A stretch of DNA of 64,000 nucleotides, from assembly GCF_900104475.1 (NCBI RefSeq), contig NZ_FNJR01000004.1, forward strand, positions 248,001 to 312,000, given 5' to 3'. Source of the stretch: Actinopolyspora xinjiangensis. Its GTDB lineage: Bacteria; Actinomycetota; Actinomycetes; Mycobacteriales; Pseudonocardiaceae. Below, one piece after another: positions 24,799 to 33,749 of this stretch (positions within the stretch are counted from its first letter, which is position 1; each line of letters starts with the position of its first letter). A program made the translations under genes and the position numbers. The notes under the pieces were generated by a model. That model was not told the origin of the DNA. It saw only the letters and a list, made by a program, of their open reading frames with translations, and did not search any database.

Positions 24799-26463
24799 TC
24801 ACCAGTCGGTACTGCCTCGCGGTGAACCGATGGAGGCTCCGTCGGCGTCGACGGCCCTGATCCAGTACTCCGTGCTCCCGCCAGGAGCATCGGTGTCGGT
24901 GAACCGCATGGTCGGCAACGACCACGGCCAGGACTCCTTCGTCACGGTGTGGATCGGTTCGGACTCGCCGACCCGAATCACCTCGTAGCGGATGGAACGG
25001 TTCTGCGCGTCCCAGGTTCCGGTCCACTCGATCGTGACGTCACCACTCAGCCACTCACGTCGCACGTCCGGAGCCCGGAACGGGATCTGCGGTCCGTTGT
25101 TGACCGCGTCCGGGACCGAACGCGCGGCGAAACGGGTCAGCGACTGCTGCCGCTCACCGTTGACCGTGGTGAACTCACCACCGACGACGACGTACTCCGA
25201 GTTCGCCTCGATCGCCCACGTGCCGTTCTGCCAGGGGCTGTCCTCGGGACCACCGTTGGTGTTGGGCAACCAGGGCAGCAGCTCCGGAACAGGGTCGCCC
25301 TCAGCCACGTGATTCGTGTCGCGGGGTGCCGTGCCGGTGGCCCCGGCGGTCTCCGCGGTCAACCGCTGGTAGTCGATCGGCCCGTCCTCCGGGATGGCGT
25401 CCAACGCGGCGCACGCGTGGGTGTGGGAAGCCGCGTAGACCACTCCTTCGGACACCGCGACCGACTGGGTGTCGCCGTAGCAGCCGTCCATCCAGACCGT
25501 GGACCCGTCCTCGATGCGCACGGCACCACGGCCCTCGAACCGATCGACGTTGCCGCCGTCCCAGTTGTACGAGCCGATGTAGGCCCGCCCACTGCCGTCG
25601 GTGTCGATGTCGGTCACCACGTCCGCGGCGGAGGGCGCTTCCCACTGCCAGGGGACATCGGCGCCGGTCGTGTCGTCGACAGCCGTCAACGCGACGTGGG
25701 ACCGCCCGTTGACGTTGTCGAAAGCACCACCGATGAGTGTGCGCCGCTGCTCCGGCGCCGCCAGCAGGCTGTGCACCGTGGCGTCGGCCGTGGGAGACCA
25801 CGGAAGCAGCTCACCCGAAGTGGACACCGCGGCCAGCCTGGTGCGATCGGTGCCGTCGACGCTGTCGAAGGCCCCGCCCAGGTAGACGGTGTCCTCGGTG
25901 GCCGACAGCGCCCGAACACGACCGGCGACCCTGGGGTCGAACCCGTCGACCAGCGTGCGGTCGGCCGGGTCGAAGGCGGCCAGCCGGGAACGCCACCGAT
26001 CGTTGATCCGGTCGAAGTCACCACCGACGTAGACCCTGCTGTCATCGGGTGCCGCGGTGACGTTGAAGACCGTGTCACACCGCCAACGGTTCTCGCCGAG
26101 CGAGTCGCACAGCGGTCCGGGATCGGCACTGGACTCGAACTCGGTGGAGGTCACCGAGGGAGACCAGTCGAGCAGTTCGCCGGTTCCGAGGTCGAAGGCG
26201 AGCAGGTTGTCCCTGGTCACCTCACCGGCACCGCCAGGGGCGACCCCCGCGGGACGGGCCTTGCTGAAATGGCCGCCCGCGTAGACGGTGTCACCCACGA
26301 TCGCCATCGAAAGCACGATCCCGTCGGTCTGCGGAGTGGGCAGCGCACCGGCCGTGACCGGCTGCGGTGGCTGCTCGGCCGCTCCCGCCGTGGGAACGGT
26401 CAACAGCCCCAGCCCGACGATCCCGGCCATAGCCGCACCGACTCTTCGGCTACGACGTAACAT
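24799..26463 (-). CDS. Secreted beta-propeller protein with C-terminal fibronectin-III-like domain
   Basis: 554 residues. A signal peptide (about 1-29, RRSRRVGAAMAGIVGLG then ending TAGAA) is followed by about six blade repeats built on a VYxGGxFxxVxG theme: TVYAGGHFSKA, RVYVGGDFDRIND, TVYLGGAFDSVDG, TLIGGAFDNVNG, YVVVGGEFTTVNG. The last about 95 residues form a fibronectin type III-like domain (VTIEWTGTWDAQNRSIRYEV to YWIRAVD). Four Cys suggest extracellular disulfides. The ATG at 26461-26463 is preceded by GGAG. It lies 1 base downstream of the glycosyltransferase gene (stop at 26465), so the two are cotranscribed. The role is unknown; a surface or adhesion function related to the glycan is a guess. 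Confidence 0.82.
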   Translation of the reverse strand: MLRRSRRVGAAMAGIVGLGLLTVPTAGAAEQPPQPVTAGALPTPQTDGIVLSMAIVGDTVYAGGHFSKARPAGVAPGGAGEVTRDNLLAFDLGTGELLDWSPSVTSTEFESSADPGPLCDSLGENRWRCDTVFNVTAAPDDSRVYVGGDFDRINDRWRSRLAAFDPADRTLVDGFDPRVAGRVRALSATEDTVYLGGAFDSVDGTDRTRLAAVSTSGELLPWSPTADATVHSLLAAPEQRRTLIGGAFDNVNGRSHVALTAVDDTTGADVPWQWEAPSAADVVTDIDTDGSGRAYIGSYNWDGGNVDRFEGRGAVRIEDGSTVWMDGCYGDTQSVAVSEGVVYAASHTHACAALDAIPEDGPIDYQRLTAETAGATGTAPRDTNHVAEGDPVPELLPWLPNTNGGPEDSPWQNGTWAIEANSEYVVVGGEFTTVNGERQQSLTRFAARSVPDAVNNGPQIPFRAPDVRREWLSGDVTIEWTGTWDAQNRSIRYEVIRVGESEPIHTVTKESWPWSLPTMRFTDTDAPGGSTEYWIRAVDADGASIGSPRGSTDW

Positions 26464-26464
26464 C

Positions 26465-27661
26465 TCACTCCTCTCTGTCAGGTTGGCTTCGCCACGCCTG
26501 CCCGCGTCCGGCCGCTTCCCGGCCGAACAGGCGCGACGCTCTCCCGGTTGACGGGGAGCCCCGAGAGACACGTAGCCGCTCCGCGAGTTCGGCGTAGTCA
26601 CGTGCCACAGCGTCCCAGTCGTAGTTGTGCCGGAGCTCGGCGAGCTGCCCCCGCCCCCGGTCCACGGTGTCCTGCGGGCGCTCCTCCGCGCGGTCGAAAC
26701 ACTCGGCCAGCGACGCTGGGTCGGTGAAATAGGCGCCGTACTCCCCCAGGACCTCCCGGTTGAACGGCACGTCGAAGGCCGAGACCGCCGTGGCGGCCCC
26801 CATCGCACGCAGCAACGAAGGATTGGTGCCGCCGACCGAGTGACCGTGCACGTAGGTCAGCGCGTTGGCGTAGAGTTGATCGAGCGCGCGCTGGTCCCAG
26901 ACCGCCCCCAGCAACCTCACGCCAGCGCCGCGCGAGGCGAGCCCTCGGACACGGGCGGTGTAGGCGTCCGAGTAAGGGGCCTCCCCCACGACCACCAGCG
27001 GGCGTACGGCGCCGCTGCGGTTGTATCCGGCCACGGCGACGTCCACGTGGTTCTCCGGTTCGAAACGCGCCACCACCAGGTGGTACTCCCCCGCACGCAA
27101 TCCGTGCTCGGCCAGGGTGTCGGCACCGACGGTGTCCAGCACGGGAGCTCCGTAGGGAATGTATTCCGTCTTGATCCCGAAACGCTCCGCGTAGTACTCC
27201 TGGATGCCACGGGAGTCGGCGATCAACGCATCGGACCAACGAACCGCCGCCGCCTCCGCGGCGCGGTAGTAACGCGACCCCACCTTTCCCCACTTGGCGC
27301 GCTTCCACTCCAGACCGTCGACGTGAGTGACGACCGGCACGCCCCTGGCACGCAGCAAGGGGAGAAACGGCGCGTTCGCGGCGTTGAACACCACGGCCAC
27401 ATCCGGTGGATTCGGTAACGCGTGACCCACCGACACGCCGGTGTGGCTCAACGTCTCCAGGGTCTTCCTGCGAACAGCGGGCAGCCGCACCAGCTTCATC
27501 CCCAGGTGTTCGGTGCTCCGTTCGAGGTCGTTGCCGTCACGGCAGTAGACGGTTACCTCGTGGCCCAACCGGACCAACCGTTTGCCGACTTCCTCCACAC
27601 AGGTTTCGAACCCGCCGTATCGCGCGGGAACACCCCGTGTTCCGAACATCGCTATGCGCAT
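26465..27661 (-). CDS. DUF1972-type glycosyltransferase (GT4-like)
   Basis: A 398-residue glycosyltransferase. The N-terminus MRIAMFGTRGVPARYGGFET is the hallmark of the DUF1972 group, often annotated as rhamnosyltransferases; the C-terminal half has the GT-B donor site HGHSVGGTNPSLLRAMGAA (about 290-308). It would add a sugar to a lipid-linked repeat unit at the inner face of the membrane. The ATG at 27659-27661 starts the conserved domain; 20 more codons are open upstream but are not conserved. The donor sugar is not predictable. Confidence 0.88.
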   Translation of the reverse strand: MRIAMFGTRGVPARYGGFETCVEEVGKRLVRLGHEVTVYCRDGNDLERSTEHLGMKLVRLPAVRRKTLETLSHTGVSVGHALPNPPDVAVVFNAANAPFLPLLRARGVPVVTHVDGLEWKRAKWGKVGSRYYRAAEAAAVRWSDALIADSRGIQEYYAERFGIKTEYIPYGAPVLDTVGADTLAEHGLRAGEYHLVVARFEPENHVDVAVAGYNRSGAVRPLVVVGEAPYSDAYTARVRGLASRGAGVRLLGAVWDQRALDQLYANALTYVHGHSVGGTNPSLLRAMGAATAVSAFDVPFNREVLGEYGAYFTDPASLAECFDRAEERPQDTVDRGRGQLAELRHNYDWDAVARDYAELAERLRVSRGSPSTGRASRLFGREAAGRGQAWRSQPDREE

Positions 27662-27889
27662 CGCCGTCCAATCACATCGCACCTCCACGTCGTGGTTCGG
27701 CAACCAATGGTGCGGGTACACGAACCGCTGGATAAGCTCGCGGTACCGGTTCGTTACAGGATCTCTCCCGACGCGCGCCGTCGCCGCCCACCTCCAGGCC
27801 GGGAAAACCCTTCACCACGACCGAAGCCCAACACACCGGACGGGGCTGGTAAAAACTCGTTCCGCAACACTTCCAAGACGAGGGTTCCC

Positions 27890-29179
27890 GTGCTCGACTA
27901 CCGTCACTTCCTGACCGACGCGCCCGGCTCCCGCTCCGACAGGGACACCTGGCGACTGGTCGCGTGCGCACTGGCTTTCATCGTAGCCAGCGAGTACGAA
28001 TTCCGAATCCGCAGTCAGGACCAATCCATCTCCGGCAATCCGGACTTCTTCGTGCTGCTGGAGATCGCCACCTACGGAGTGGTCGCCTGTTGGCTGTTCC
28101 TTCGTTTCCGACCGGCGCCGAGGCTCACGACGGCCCACTGGACGACGCTGGCCGCCTACGGCTACATCGCGACACTGTTTTTATCCACAGTGTACTCACC
28201 GTACTTCGAGATGGCGTTGGTGCGGTCCTGCCAGATGGCGATCATTCTGGCGCTGACGCGTTCGACGGCACGGCACTCGAACCGCGCGAGCATGCACTGC
28301 TTCGCGCACGCCTACAGCGCACTGATCACCGCCTCGGTGATCTTCGGCGTACTGGTCCCGTTCCCGCGTAGAGAGAGCCAACCGGATCGGTTCACCTGGC
28401 TGTACCTGCACCCCGTAGCGGCGGGTCAGCTGTTGGCGATCGCCGTGATCGTACTGGCGAGCTACATCATCGGCAGGCGCAACACCCGGATCGGCCCCCG
28501 ATGGCCGCTCGGGGTCTATCTGGGAATGCTGGCCGTCTGCGCGGGTGGCCTGGTGGCGACGAACACGCGGGGCGCCGCGCTGGCCGCCGCCGTGGGATCG
28601 GTGACGGCGCTGTGGCTCAGGTGGCGGGGAACCCGCCGACTGGAGATCACCGCCTTCCTCTCGGTCGGCGCGCTGGCGGTGGGACTGGCAGCCGCCCCCG
28701 CCATCGCGGGATTCTTCACTCGGGGACACTCGATGTCGCGACTGATGACCCTCAACGCCCGCACCGAGTTGTGGGGCTACGCGTTGGAAGCCTTCGCACA
28801 ACGGCCGCTGTACGGGCACGGCCAGAGCGCCACGCGTGGTCTCTTCCTCGACGAGATGGGTCTCGGCGGTGGGCACAACGCCGTGATAAACCTGCTGGTC
28901 AACAGTGGTTTGCTCGGCCTGGTCGCGTGGTCGGCACTGGTGATCGGCGTATTCGTCAACAGCGCACGCGCCAAACGGCTGACCCCGGAACCACGAGTGG
29001 ACCGCACCATCATCATCTCGGTCTCGCTGGGGATGCTGGCCAATTCGGTGTTCACCGAAGCCCTCGGGGCTCCGGCCAACGCGGCGGCCGTCTGGTTGCT
29101 GATGCTGGCGGCCTGGGCCGGCATGCTCCGGGACGAAGCCGACGGTGCGAGCCGAACAGTGTCCACGGCCGCGCGGTGA
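27890..29179 (+). CDS. O-antigen ligase / Wzy polymerase-like membrane protein
   Basis: A 429-residue polytopic membrane protein with about eleven hydrophobic helices. The Wzy_C-type region has ATNTRGAALAAAVG (about 220) and, after a large extracytoplasmic loop, MTLNARTELWGYALEAFAQRPLYGHG (about 285-310) and GGGHNAVINLLVNSGLLG, where Arg, Glu/Trp, G-x-G and His-Asn are the typical landmarks of O-antigen ligases and polymerases. It would polymerise or transfer lipid-linked glycan on the outer face. The GTG at 27890 with GAGG six bases upstream is chosen; the frame is open further upstream but lacks hydrophobic segments. It is divergent from the DUF1972 gene. Confidence 0.86.
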   Translation: MLDYRHFLTDAPGSRSDRDTWRLVACALAFIVASEYEFRIRSQDQSISGNPDFFVLLEIATYGVVACWLFLRFRPAPRLTTAHWTTLAAYGYIATLFLSTVYSPYFEMALVRSCQMAIILALTRSTARHSNRASMHCFAHAYSALITASVIFGVLVPFPRRESQPDRFTWLYLHPVAAGQLLAIAVIVLASYIIGRRNTRIGPRWPLGVYLGMLAVCAGGLVATNTRGAALAAAVGSVTALWLRWRGTRRLEITAFLSVGALAVGLAAAPAIAGFFTRGHSMSRLMTLNARTELWGYALEAFAQRPLYGHGQSATRGLFLDEMGLGGGHNAVINLLVNSGLLGLVAWSALVIGVFVNSARAKRLTPEPRVDRTIIISVSLGMLANSVFTEALGAPANAAAVWLLMLAAWAGMLRDEADGASRTVSTAAR

Positions 29180-29243
29180 CAACGACGAGACCCTCCACTC
29201 CTCCCCGCTCCGAACGGCGGGGGCGCGACGATGGGAGCAGTAG

Positions 29244-30446
29244 ATGATCCGGCCGTCCTCGAAAGGCCTGCCCACGAGCCGGAAAGCACCGGCCGAGCCC
29301 CGCCCCACCCACCGGGAAGCGGGAAACCCCCTGCTGCTCGTGCACCCCTCGGCCGAGTTGTACGGCTCCGATCGGGTCTTTCTCGAATCCGTGCGGGCCC
29401 TGACCAGCGCGGGAAGACGGGTGGTCGTGGTGCTGCCCGAGCACGGCCCCCTGGCTGACCACCTCCGGCGGAGCGGAGCCAGGGTGCTCCACCGCCGGAC
29501 CGCGGTGCTCCGCAAGAGCGTCCTGAGCCCTCGCGGCATGCTCACCTTCCTGCTGGACTGCCTGACCTCGCTGCCAGGCACGCTCCGGCTGCTGCGGCAC
29601 CGATTCGACGCCGTCTACATCAGCACGATCACCGTTCCCGTATGGACGTTGTCGGCGGCGGCGCTGGGCCACCGCGTGGTGACCCACGTGCACGAGGCGG
29701 AGGAGACACCGCCGCTACCGGTACGGGCGGGACTGGCGCTGCCACTACTGGCGTGCCGGGAGGTCGTGGTCAACAGTCGTGCCGCGGCGAACGCGCTGCA
29801 CCGGAGCATCCCACCACTGCGGAACAGGACGAAGGTGGTCTACAACGGTGTACCCGGGCCCGATCCGGCCCCGGAGGCTCCGAGCGAGCGGCCGCGACGG
29901 CTCGTCCTGGTCGGCAGGCTCTCACCACGCAAGGGGACGGACACGGCGGTACGCGCCACGGCGCTGCTCCGCGAACGCGGACACCCCGTCACGCTGGATC
30001 TGGTCGGTTCGGTGTTCAACGGCTACGAATGGTTCGAACGCGAGGTGCGGGAGCTGATCGCTGAGCTGGGGCTGCCGGACGCCGTGGCGTTGCACGGCTT
30101 CGACTCCGCTGTCTGGCACCACTACGCCCGGGCCGACATCGCGCTGGTGCCCTCCCGGTTCGAACCGTTCGGCAACACCGCGGTGGAGGCCCAGCTGGCG
30201 GGGGTTCCGGTCGTGGTCACCGATGTCCAGGGGCTTCCCGAAACGGTCGGTGACGGCAGGCGGGGCCACATCGTCGCGGCAGACGACCCCGAGGCGCTCG
30301 CGGACGGGATCGAACGGCTGCTGCGCGACTGGTCCAGCGCGACGGAGCGTGCGGAACACGCCCGTCGGGAGGCCGCGGAGCTGTTCGATCCCGCCCGTTA
30401 CCACGATTCGATACGCGAGCTGCTCGTCGGACCCGACCACCGGTAG
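29244..30446 (+). CDS. Glycosyltransferase family 4 protein
   Basis: A 400-residue GT-B enzyme. The N-terminal domain has LLVHPSAELYGSDRVFLES (about 27-45) and the C-terminal domain VLVGRLSPRKGTD (about 220-232) and VPSRFEPFGNTAVEAQLAGVPVV (about 302-324) with the E-x7-E nucleotide-sugar site of GT4. The ATG at 29244 follows GGGAG. It lies 64 bases after the Wzy-like gene in the same direction and is probably cotranscribed. Donor and acceptor are unknown. Confidence 0.9.
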   Translation: MIRPSSKGLPTSRKAPAEPRPTHREAGNPLLLVHPSAELYGSDRVFLESVRALTSAGRRVVVVLPEHGPLADHLRRSGARVLHRRTAVLRKSVLSPRGMLTFLLDCLTSLPGTLRLLRHRFDAVYISTITVPVWTLSAAALGHRVVTHVHEAEETPPLPVRAGLALPLLACREVVVNSRAAANALHRSIPPLRNRTKVVYNGVPGPDPAPEAPSERPRRLVLVGRLSPRKGTDTAVRATALLRERGHPVTLDLVGSVFNGYEWFEREVRELIAELGLPDAVALHGFDSAVWHHYARADIALVPSRFEPFGNTAVEAQLAGVPVVVTDVQGLPETVGDGRRGHIVAADDPEALADGIERLLRDWSSATERAEHARREAAELFDPARYHDSIRELLVGPDHR

Positions 30447-30574
30447 GGCTCCGCCGCGCGGGGCCGACCGCCTCGTGGCGAGAGCACTCGCGACATCGCA
30501 CCACGCTGGCCCGCGCCGAAACCGTGGTCGCGGAGTCCGCCGGACAGGCCCCGCCCCACCCCGGACCGGACCGC

Positions 30575-31562
30575 TCAGCTCCGATCCGCGAAGGGGCCGT
30601 CGGCGGTGAGGACGAACCGGTGAAAGCGTTCGCCGATGCGGCGATGGGCGGCGGCGTCCGGGTGGAGCTGATCGGGCAACGGCAGCTCCTCGAAGTCGAC
30701 CGCACCGTAGAGCTCCCTGCCGTCGAGGTAGTGCAGGTTCGGGTCGTGCACGGCCCGCTCCCGCACGATGCGCTCCAGCTCCTCCCGGATGACGTTCAGG
30801 GTGAGCTTCCCGTTCTCGCGTTCCGCCGGATCACCTGCCGCCCGAAACCGCGGTTTCCCACCACCGAGGTCGGTGAAGTCGGGGAAGCTGGGCCCGGGGG
30901 GTGTCCTCGTGGATCGGGCAGTGTATGGGTGAAACGACCAGCAACGACGCCGAGGGGTGTCCGTCGCGGACGGTGTCGAGGAAGCCGTGGACGGCCGGAA
31001 CGAGGGCGCGCCCGCGTATCAGGGCGGTATTGATCAGATTGATGCCGATCTTGACGCTGATCAGATCCGCGTTGGTCTCGCGCAGCGTGCGGGCGGTGAA
31101 CGGGTCGAGAAGCGCGCCGCCACTCGGTCCCAAGTTGATCAACTCCACCCCGGCGGTGGCGGCGGCGACCGCGGGCCAGGTGCTGGTCGGGCCCGCCGCG
31201 TCGGAACCGTGGCTGATCGAGCTGCCGTGGTGCAGCCACACGCCGCGGCCGCTGTCCGCCACGAGCTCGGTGGTCTCGTCGTGCGGCAACCAGATCTCGA
31301 CGTCCTTCTCGCGTGCGGGCAGGCCGGTGAAGGAGAGGGTGCCGACCTCGCCGGGACGGTTCTCGGTGGCTCCGGTGGTCATGTCGATGACCAGAGTGTC
31401 ACCGCCGCCCACGGGAGAACCGTCGACGAGCAGTTCGTAGACACCGTCCGGACGTGGTGGCAGTCCCGCGTAGACCCGTTTGGTGGGCACCGTGTCCAGT
31501 TCGACCGCGGTGGCGTGGCCGCGGAACTTCAGCCGGACCCCGGAGGGCTGGGTCTCGGCCAT
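30575..31562 (-). pseudogene. SGNH/GDSL hydrolase interrupted by a one-base frameshift
   Basis: The first frame (31562 to about 30900) encodes a jelly-roll-like N-terminal domain and the start of an SGNH hydrolase: the catalytic-Ser block HHGSSISHGSD, the Gly block NLGPSGGA, KIGINLINT in the Asn-block position, and VVSPIHCPIHEDTP. It then runs into a run of six C on the minus strand (30896-30901) and ends out of frame. The -1 frame directly continues as FPDFTDLGGGKPRF and later DQLHPDAAAHRRIGERF, which supplies the catalytic Asp-x-x-His of the C-terminal block, to a stop at 30575. The span is 988 bases, exactly one more than a multiple of three, so a single inserted C explains it. Either a sequencing error or a recent inactivation. 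The intact protein would be about 328 residues, an esterase or deacetylase possibly acting on the glycan. Confidence 0.8.
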
Positions 31563-31822
31563 CGCGAGCTGTGCGTCGGCGCCGCGCTGTCAGCCCGGTG
31601 CGCACCCTGCTCTCCCCTGTTCGACGAGAACTGTCCTACATTCGCCTAAAAGCTTCAGGCGACCGACGCGTTCCAGAGCACTGACCTCGTGGGATACACG
31701 GGACCGACGAGAAGACCAGCAGCCCTGGGAGGGAGCGCGGGAGAACGGTGACGACAGCGGCCGGAGTCCCGTGTCACCGGATTCGCGAGCGGCGCCGCTC
31801 CGTCGAAGCGGGGATCGCGGCC

Positions 31823-33355
31823 TCAGTACGCCCCTTCCTTGGTCACCACCGCCCGCACCGTCTTCCAGAGGATCATCCCGTCCAGGGTCAACGACCAGTT
31901 CTCCACGTACCGCAGGTCCAGCCGGACGCTCTCGGCCCACGAGAGGTCACTTCGACCGCTGACCTGCCACAGCCCCGTCATCCCGGGACGCACCAGAAAA
32001 CGGCGGTGCATCTCCGGCTCGTAGGACTCGGCCTCGTTCGGCAGCGGTGGGCGGGGACCGACGAGTGACATGTCGCCGAGGAGAACGTTGAACAGCTGAG
32101 GCAGTTCGTCCATGGAGTAGCCCCGCAGCAGGGAGCCGATTCGGGTCATCCGGGGATCTCGCCGCGACTTGAACAGCGGACCGGCCCCCTCGTCGGTCAC
32201 TTCCTCACCGAGCGTCGAGCGGTCGGCACCGGTGACCATGGTCCGGAACTTCAGCATCGTGAACACGCGGCCGTTGTGACCGACCCGCCGCTGGCGGTAG
32301 AAGACCGGCCCGGCACTGTCGGCCTTGATCACGACGGCGATCAGGAACAACAACGGGGACAGCAACAACAGCAACAGCAGCGCGCCGACTCTGTCCACGG
32401 TGAACTTCACGAACAGGCGAGGCCCCGTCAACACCGGTTCGCTCAGCCGCAGCAGCGGCATGCCGAGCACCTCGGACACGTGCACTCTGGGACCGGCGAT
32501 GTCCATCAGCACCGGCGCCACCACCATCTCGGTGGCGGTCCCCTCCAGCTCCCAGGACAACCACTGCAGCCGACTGCGGGTCCAGTACCGGTCGGCGCTG
32601 ATCATCACGGCGCGATAGGCGTCCTCCCGCGCGCTGCGAGCCACCTCGTCGAGGTCGCCGACCACCGGAACGGAATCGATCTGTTCGACGTCCGCCCCGT
32701 CTCCCGAGCTTCCGGCGGTGCACACCGCGCGGATCTGCCAGCCGAGATGGGACTCCCTGCGGGTACGCGCGATCAGATCGCGCAGCGCCTCGGGGTGGCC
32801 GGCCGCGACCACGGGCAGCATGCATTGGCCGACGGCCCTCCTGCGGTGCAGTAGCTTGCGCAGCACGTAGCGCTGCAACAGACACAGCACGGCGGCTCCG
32901 GGAAGCACGACGAAGATCCAACCACGCAGCTCGCCGACGCCGGTGGCGACCGCACCGAAGGCCAGCAGCACGGCGGCGATGAGCAACGCCCTGCCCAGTC
33001 GGTGGAACTCCTCGGCTCCCTGGCCGAGGATCCGGTGATCCCAGGCCGGAACGAGTGCGGTGAGCAGTGCGGCAGCGGTGACCGTGGCGAACAGGACGGT
33101 CTGCCAGGACTCCGGCGGAGTGGAGAACACCGCCGCCCCCGCCACCGCCACCCCGGTGGCGACGACATCGCCGAGGGCGACCACCAGCCGGTAACGGCGT
33201 TCCCAGGGAAGCACCCGAGTTCCGTACGACCTGCGTCCCCTCTCACGAGTCCGACCAGGTCCGGGCCGGAGAGTCGTCGGACCGGAGGGCTCGGGCGGGG
33301 GAATCGCCTCTCGTAGCTCGACAGGTCGGGTTCGTCGCCCCGAGGATAGCCGCAT
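31823..33355 (-). CDS. Polyprenyl-phosphate sugar-1-phosphate transferase (exopolysaccharide initiation)
   Basis: A 510-residue protein of the WbaP/CpsE (bacterial sugar transferase) family. The N-terminal half has four to five membrane helices and a CoA-binding-like domain (SVPVVGDLDEV region). The C-terminal catalytic domain begins near FVKFTVDRVGALLLLL and has VFYRQRRVGHNGRVFTMLKF, RMTRIGSLLRGYSMDELPQL, GDMSLVGPRPPLP and RPGMTGLWQVSGRSDLSW, all family landmarks. It transfers sugar-1-phosphate from a nucleotide sugar to undecaprenyl phosphate, the first step of repeat-unit assembly. The ATG at 33353-33355 follows GGAG by five bases; a GTG at 33373 would add six residues. Confidence 0.93.
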   Translation of the reverse strand: MRLSSGRRTRPVELREAIPPPEPSGPTTLRPGPGRTRERGRRSYGTRVLPWERRYRLVVALGDVVATGVAVAGAAVFSTPPESWQTVLFATVTAAALLTALVPAWDHRILGQGAEEFHRLGRALLIAAVLLAFGAVATGVGELRGWIFVVLPGAAVLCLLQRYVLRKLLHRRRAVGQCMLPVVAAGHPEALRDLIARTRRESHLGWQIRAVCTAGSSGDGADVEQIDSVPVVGDLDEVARSAREDAYRAVMISADRYWTRSRLQWLSWELEGTATEMVVAPVLMDIAGPRVHVSEVLGMPLLRLSEPVLTGPRLFVKFTVDRVGALLLLLLLSPLLFLIAVVIKADSAGPVFYRQRRVGHNGRVFTMLKFRTMVTGADRSTLGEEVTDEGAGPLFKSRRDPRMTRIGSLLRGYSMDELPQLFNVLLGDMSLVGPRPPLPNEAESYEPEMHRRFLVRPGMTGLWQVSGRSDLSWAESVRLDLRYVENWSLTLDGMILWKTVRAVVTKEGAY

Positions 33356-33749
33356 TCGTACTCCACTCACCACGAACGCACGGGCCGAGCAACGGCCCGG
33401 GGAATCTCCGGATTCCGATGTCGCGGGGACGTTCGACTTGCTGTTCCCCCACTTTTTCGAGCATCTTTCATATCACGTTACATCCGGAACACCCAGCGAT
33501 ACTTCGAAATATTCCCTGCACAGGACCTCTCGGGGGAGAGCGAACCAAGCGGTTCCAAGTAGAGAACAACCGCATAACGATTGACTATTTTCTACTCAAG
33601 AAGGCGATTCGTTCCGTCGGGAGATCCCGCCGCTTCCCACTCCGGACCAGCGGTCGGGCCACCGGATGGTTCCAACCGAACGGCGGGAATTTCAGGAACG
33701 AACCCCGGGTTGTACGCGGCGGCAAGGCGAGCGAGACAGGATGGGGCAC
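33356..33749. promoter_or_regulatory. AT-rich divergent promoter region between sugar transferase and mtr
   Basis: Nearly 400 bases, AT-rich from about 33460 to 33610. On the minus strand TTGAGT (complement of 33594-33599), a 17-base spacer and TATGCG (33571-33576) form a weak promoter candidate for the sugar transferase gene. A plus-strand promoter for mtr is expected but I cannot place it. Confidence 0.4.

Noticed and set aside
24949-26460. Plus-strand 503-codon frame opposite the beta-propeller gene
   Set aside because: Antisense to a protein with a signal peptide and repeats; composition typical of shadow frames.
28196-29581. Minus-strand 461-codon frame opposite the Wzy-like gene
   Set aside because: Arg/Gln/His-rich with no hydrophobic pattern; the plus-strand frame is a convincing membrane protein.
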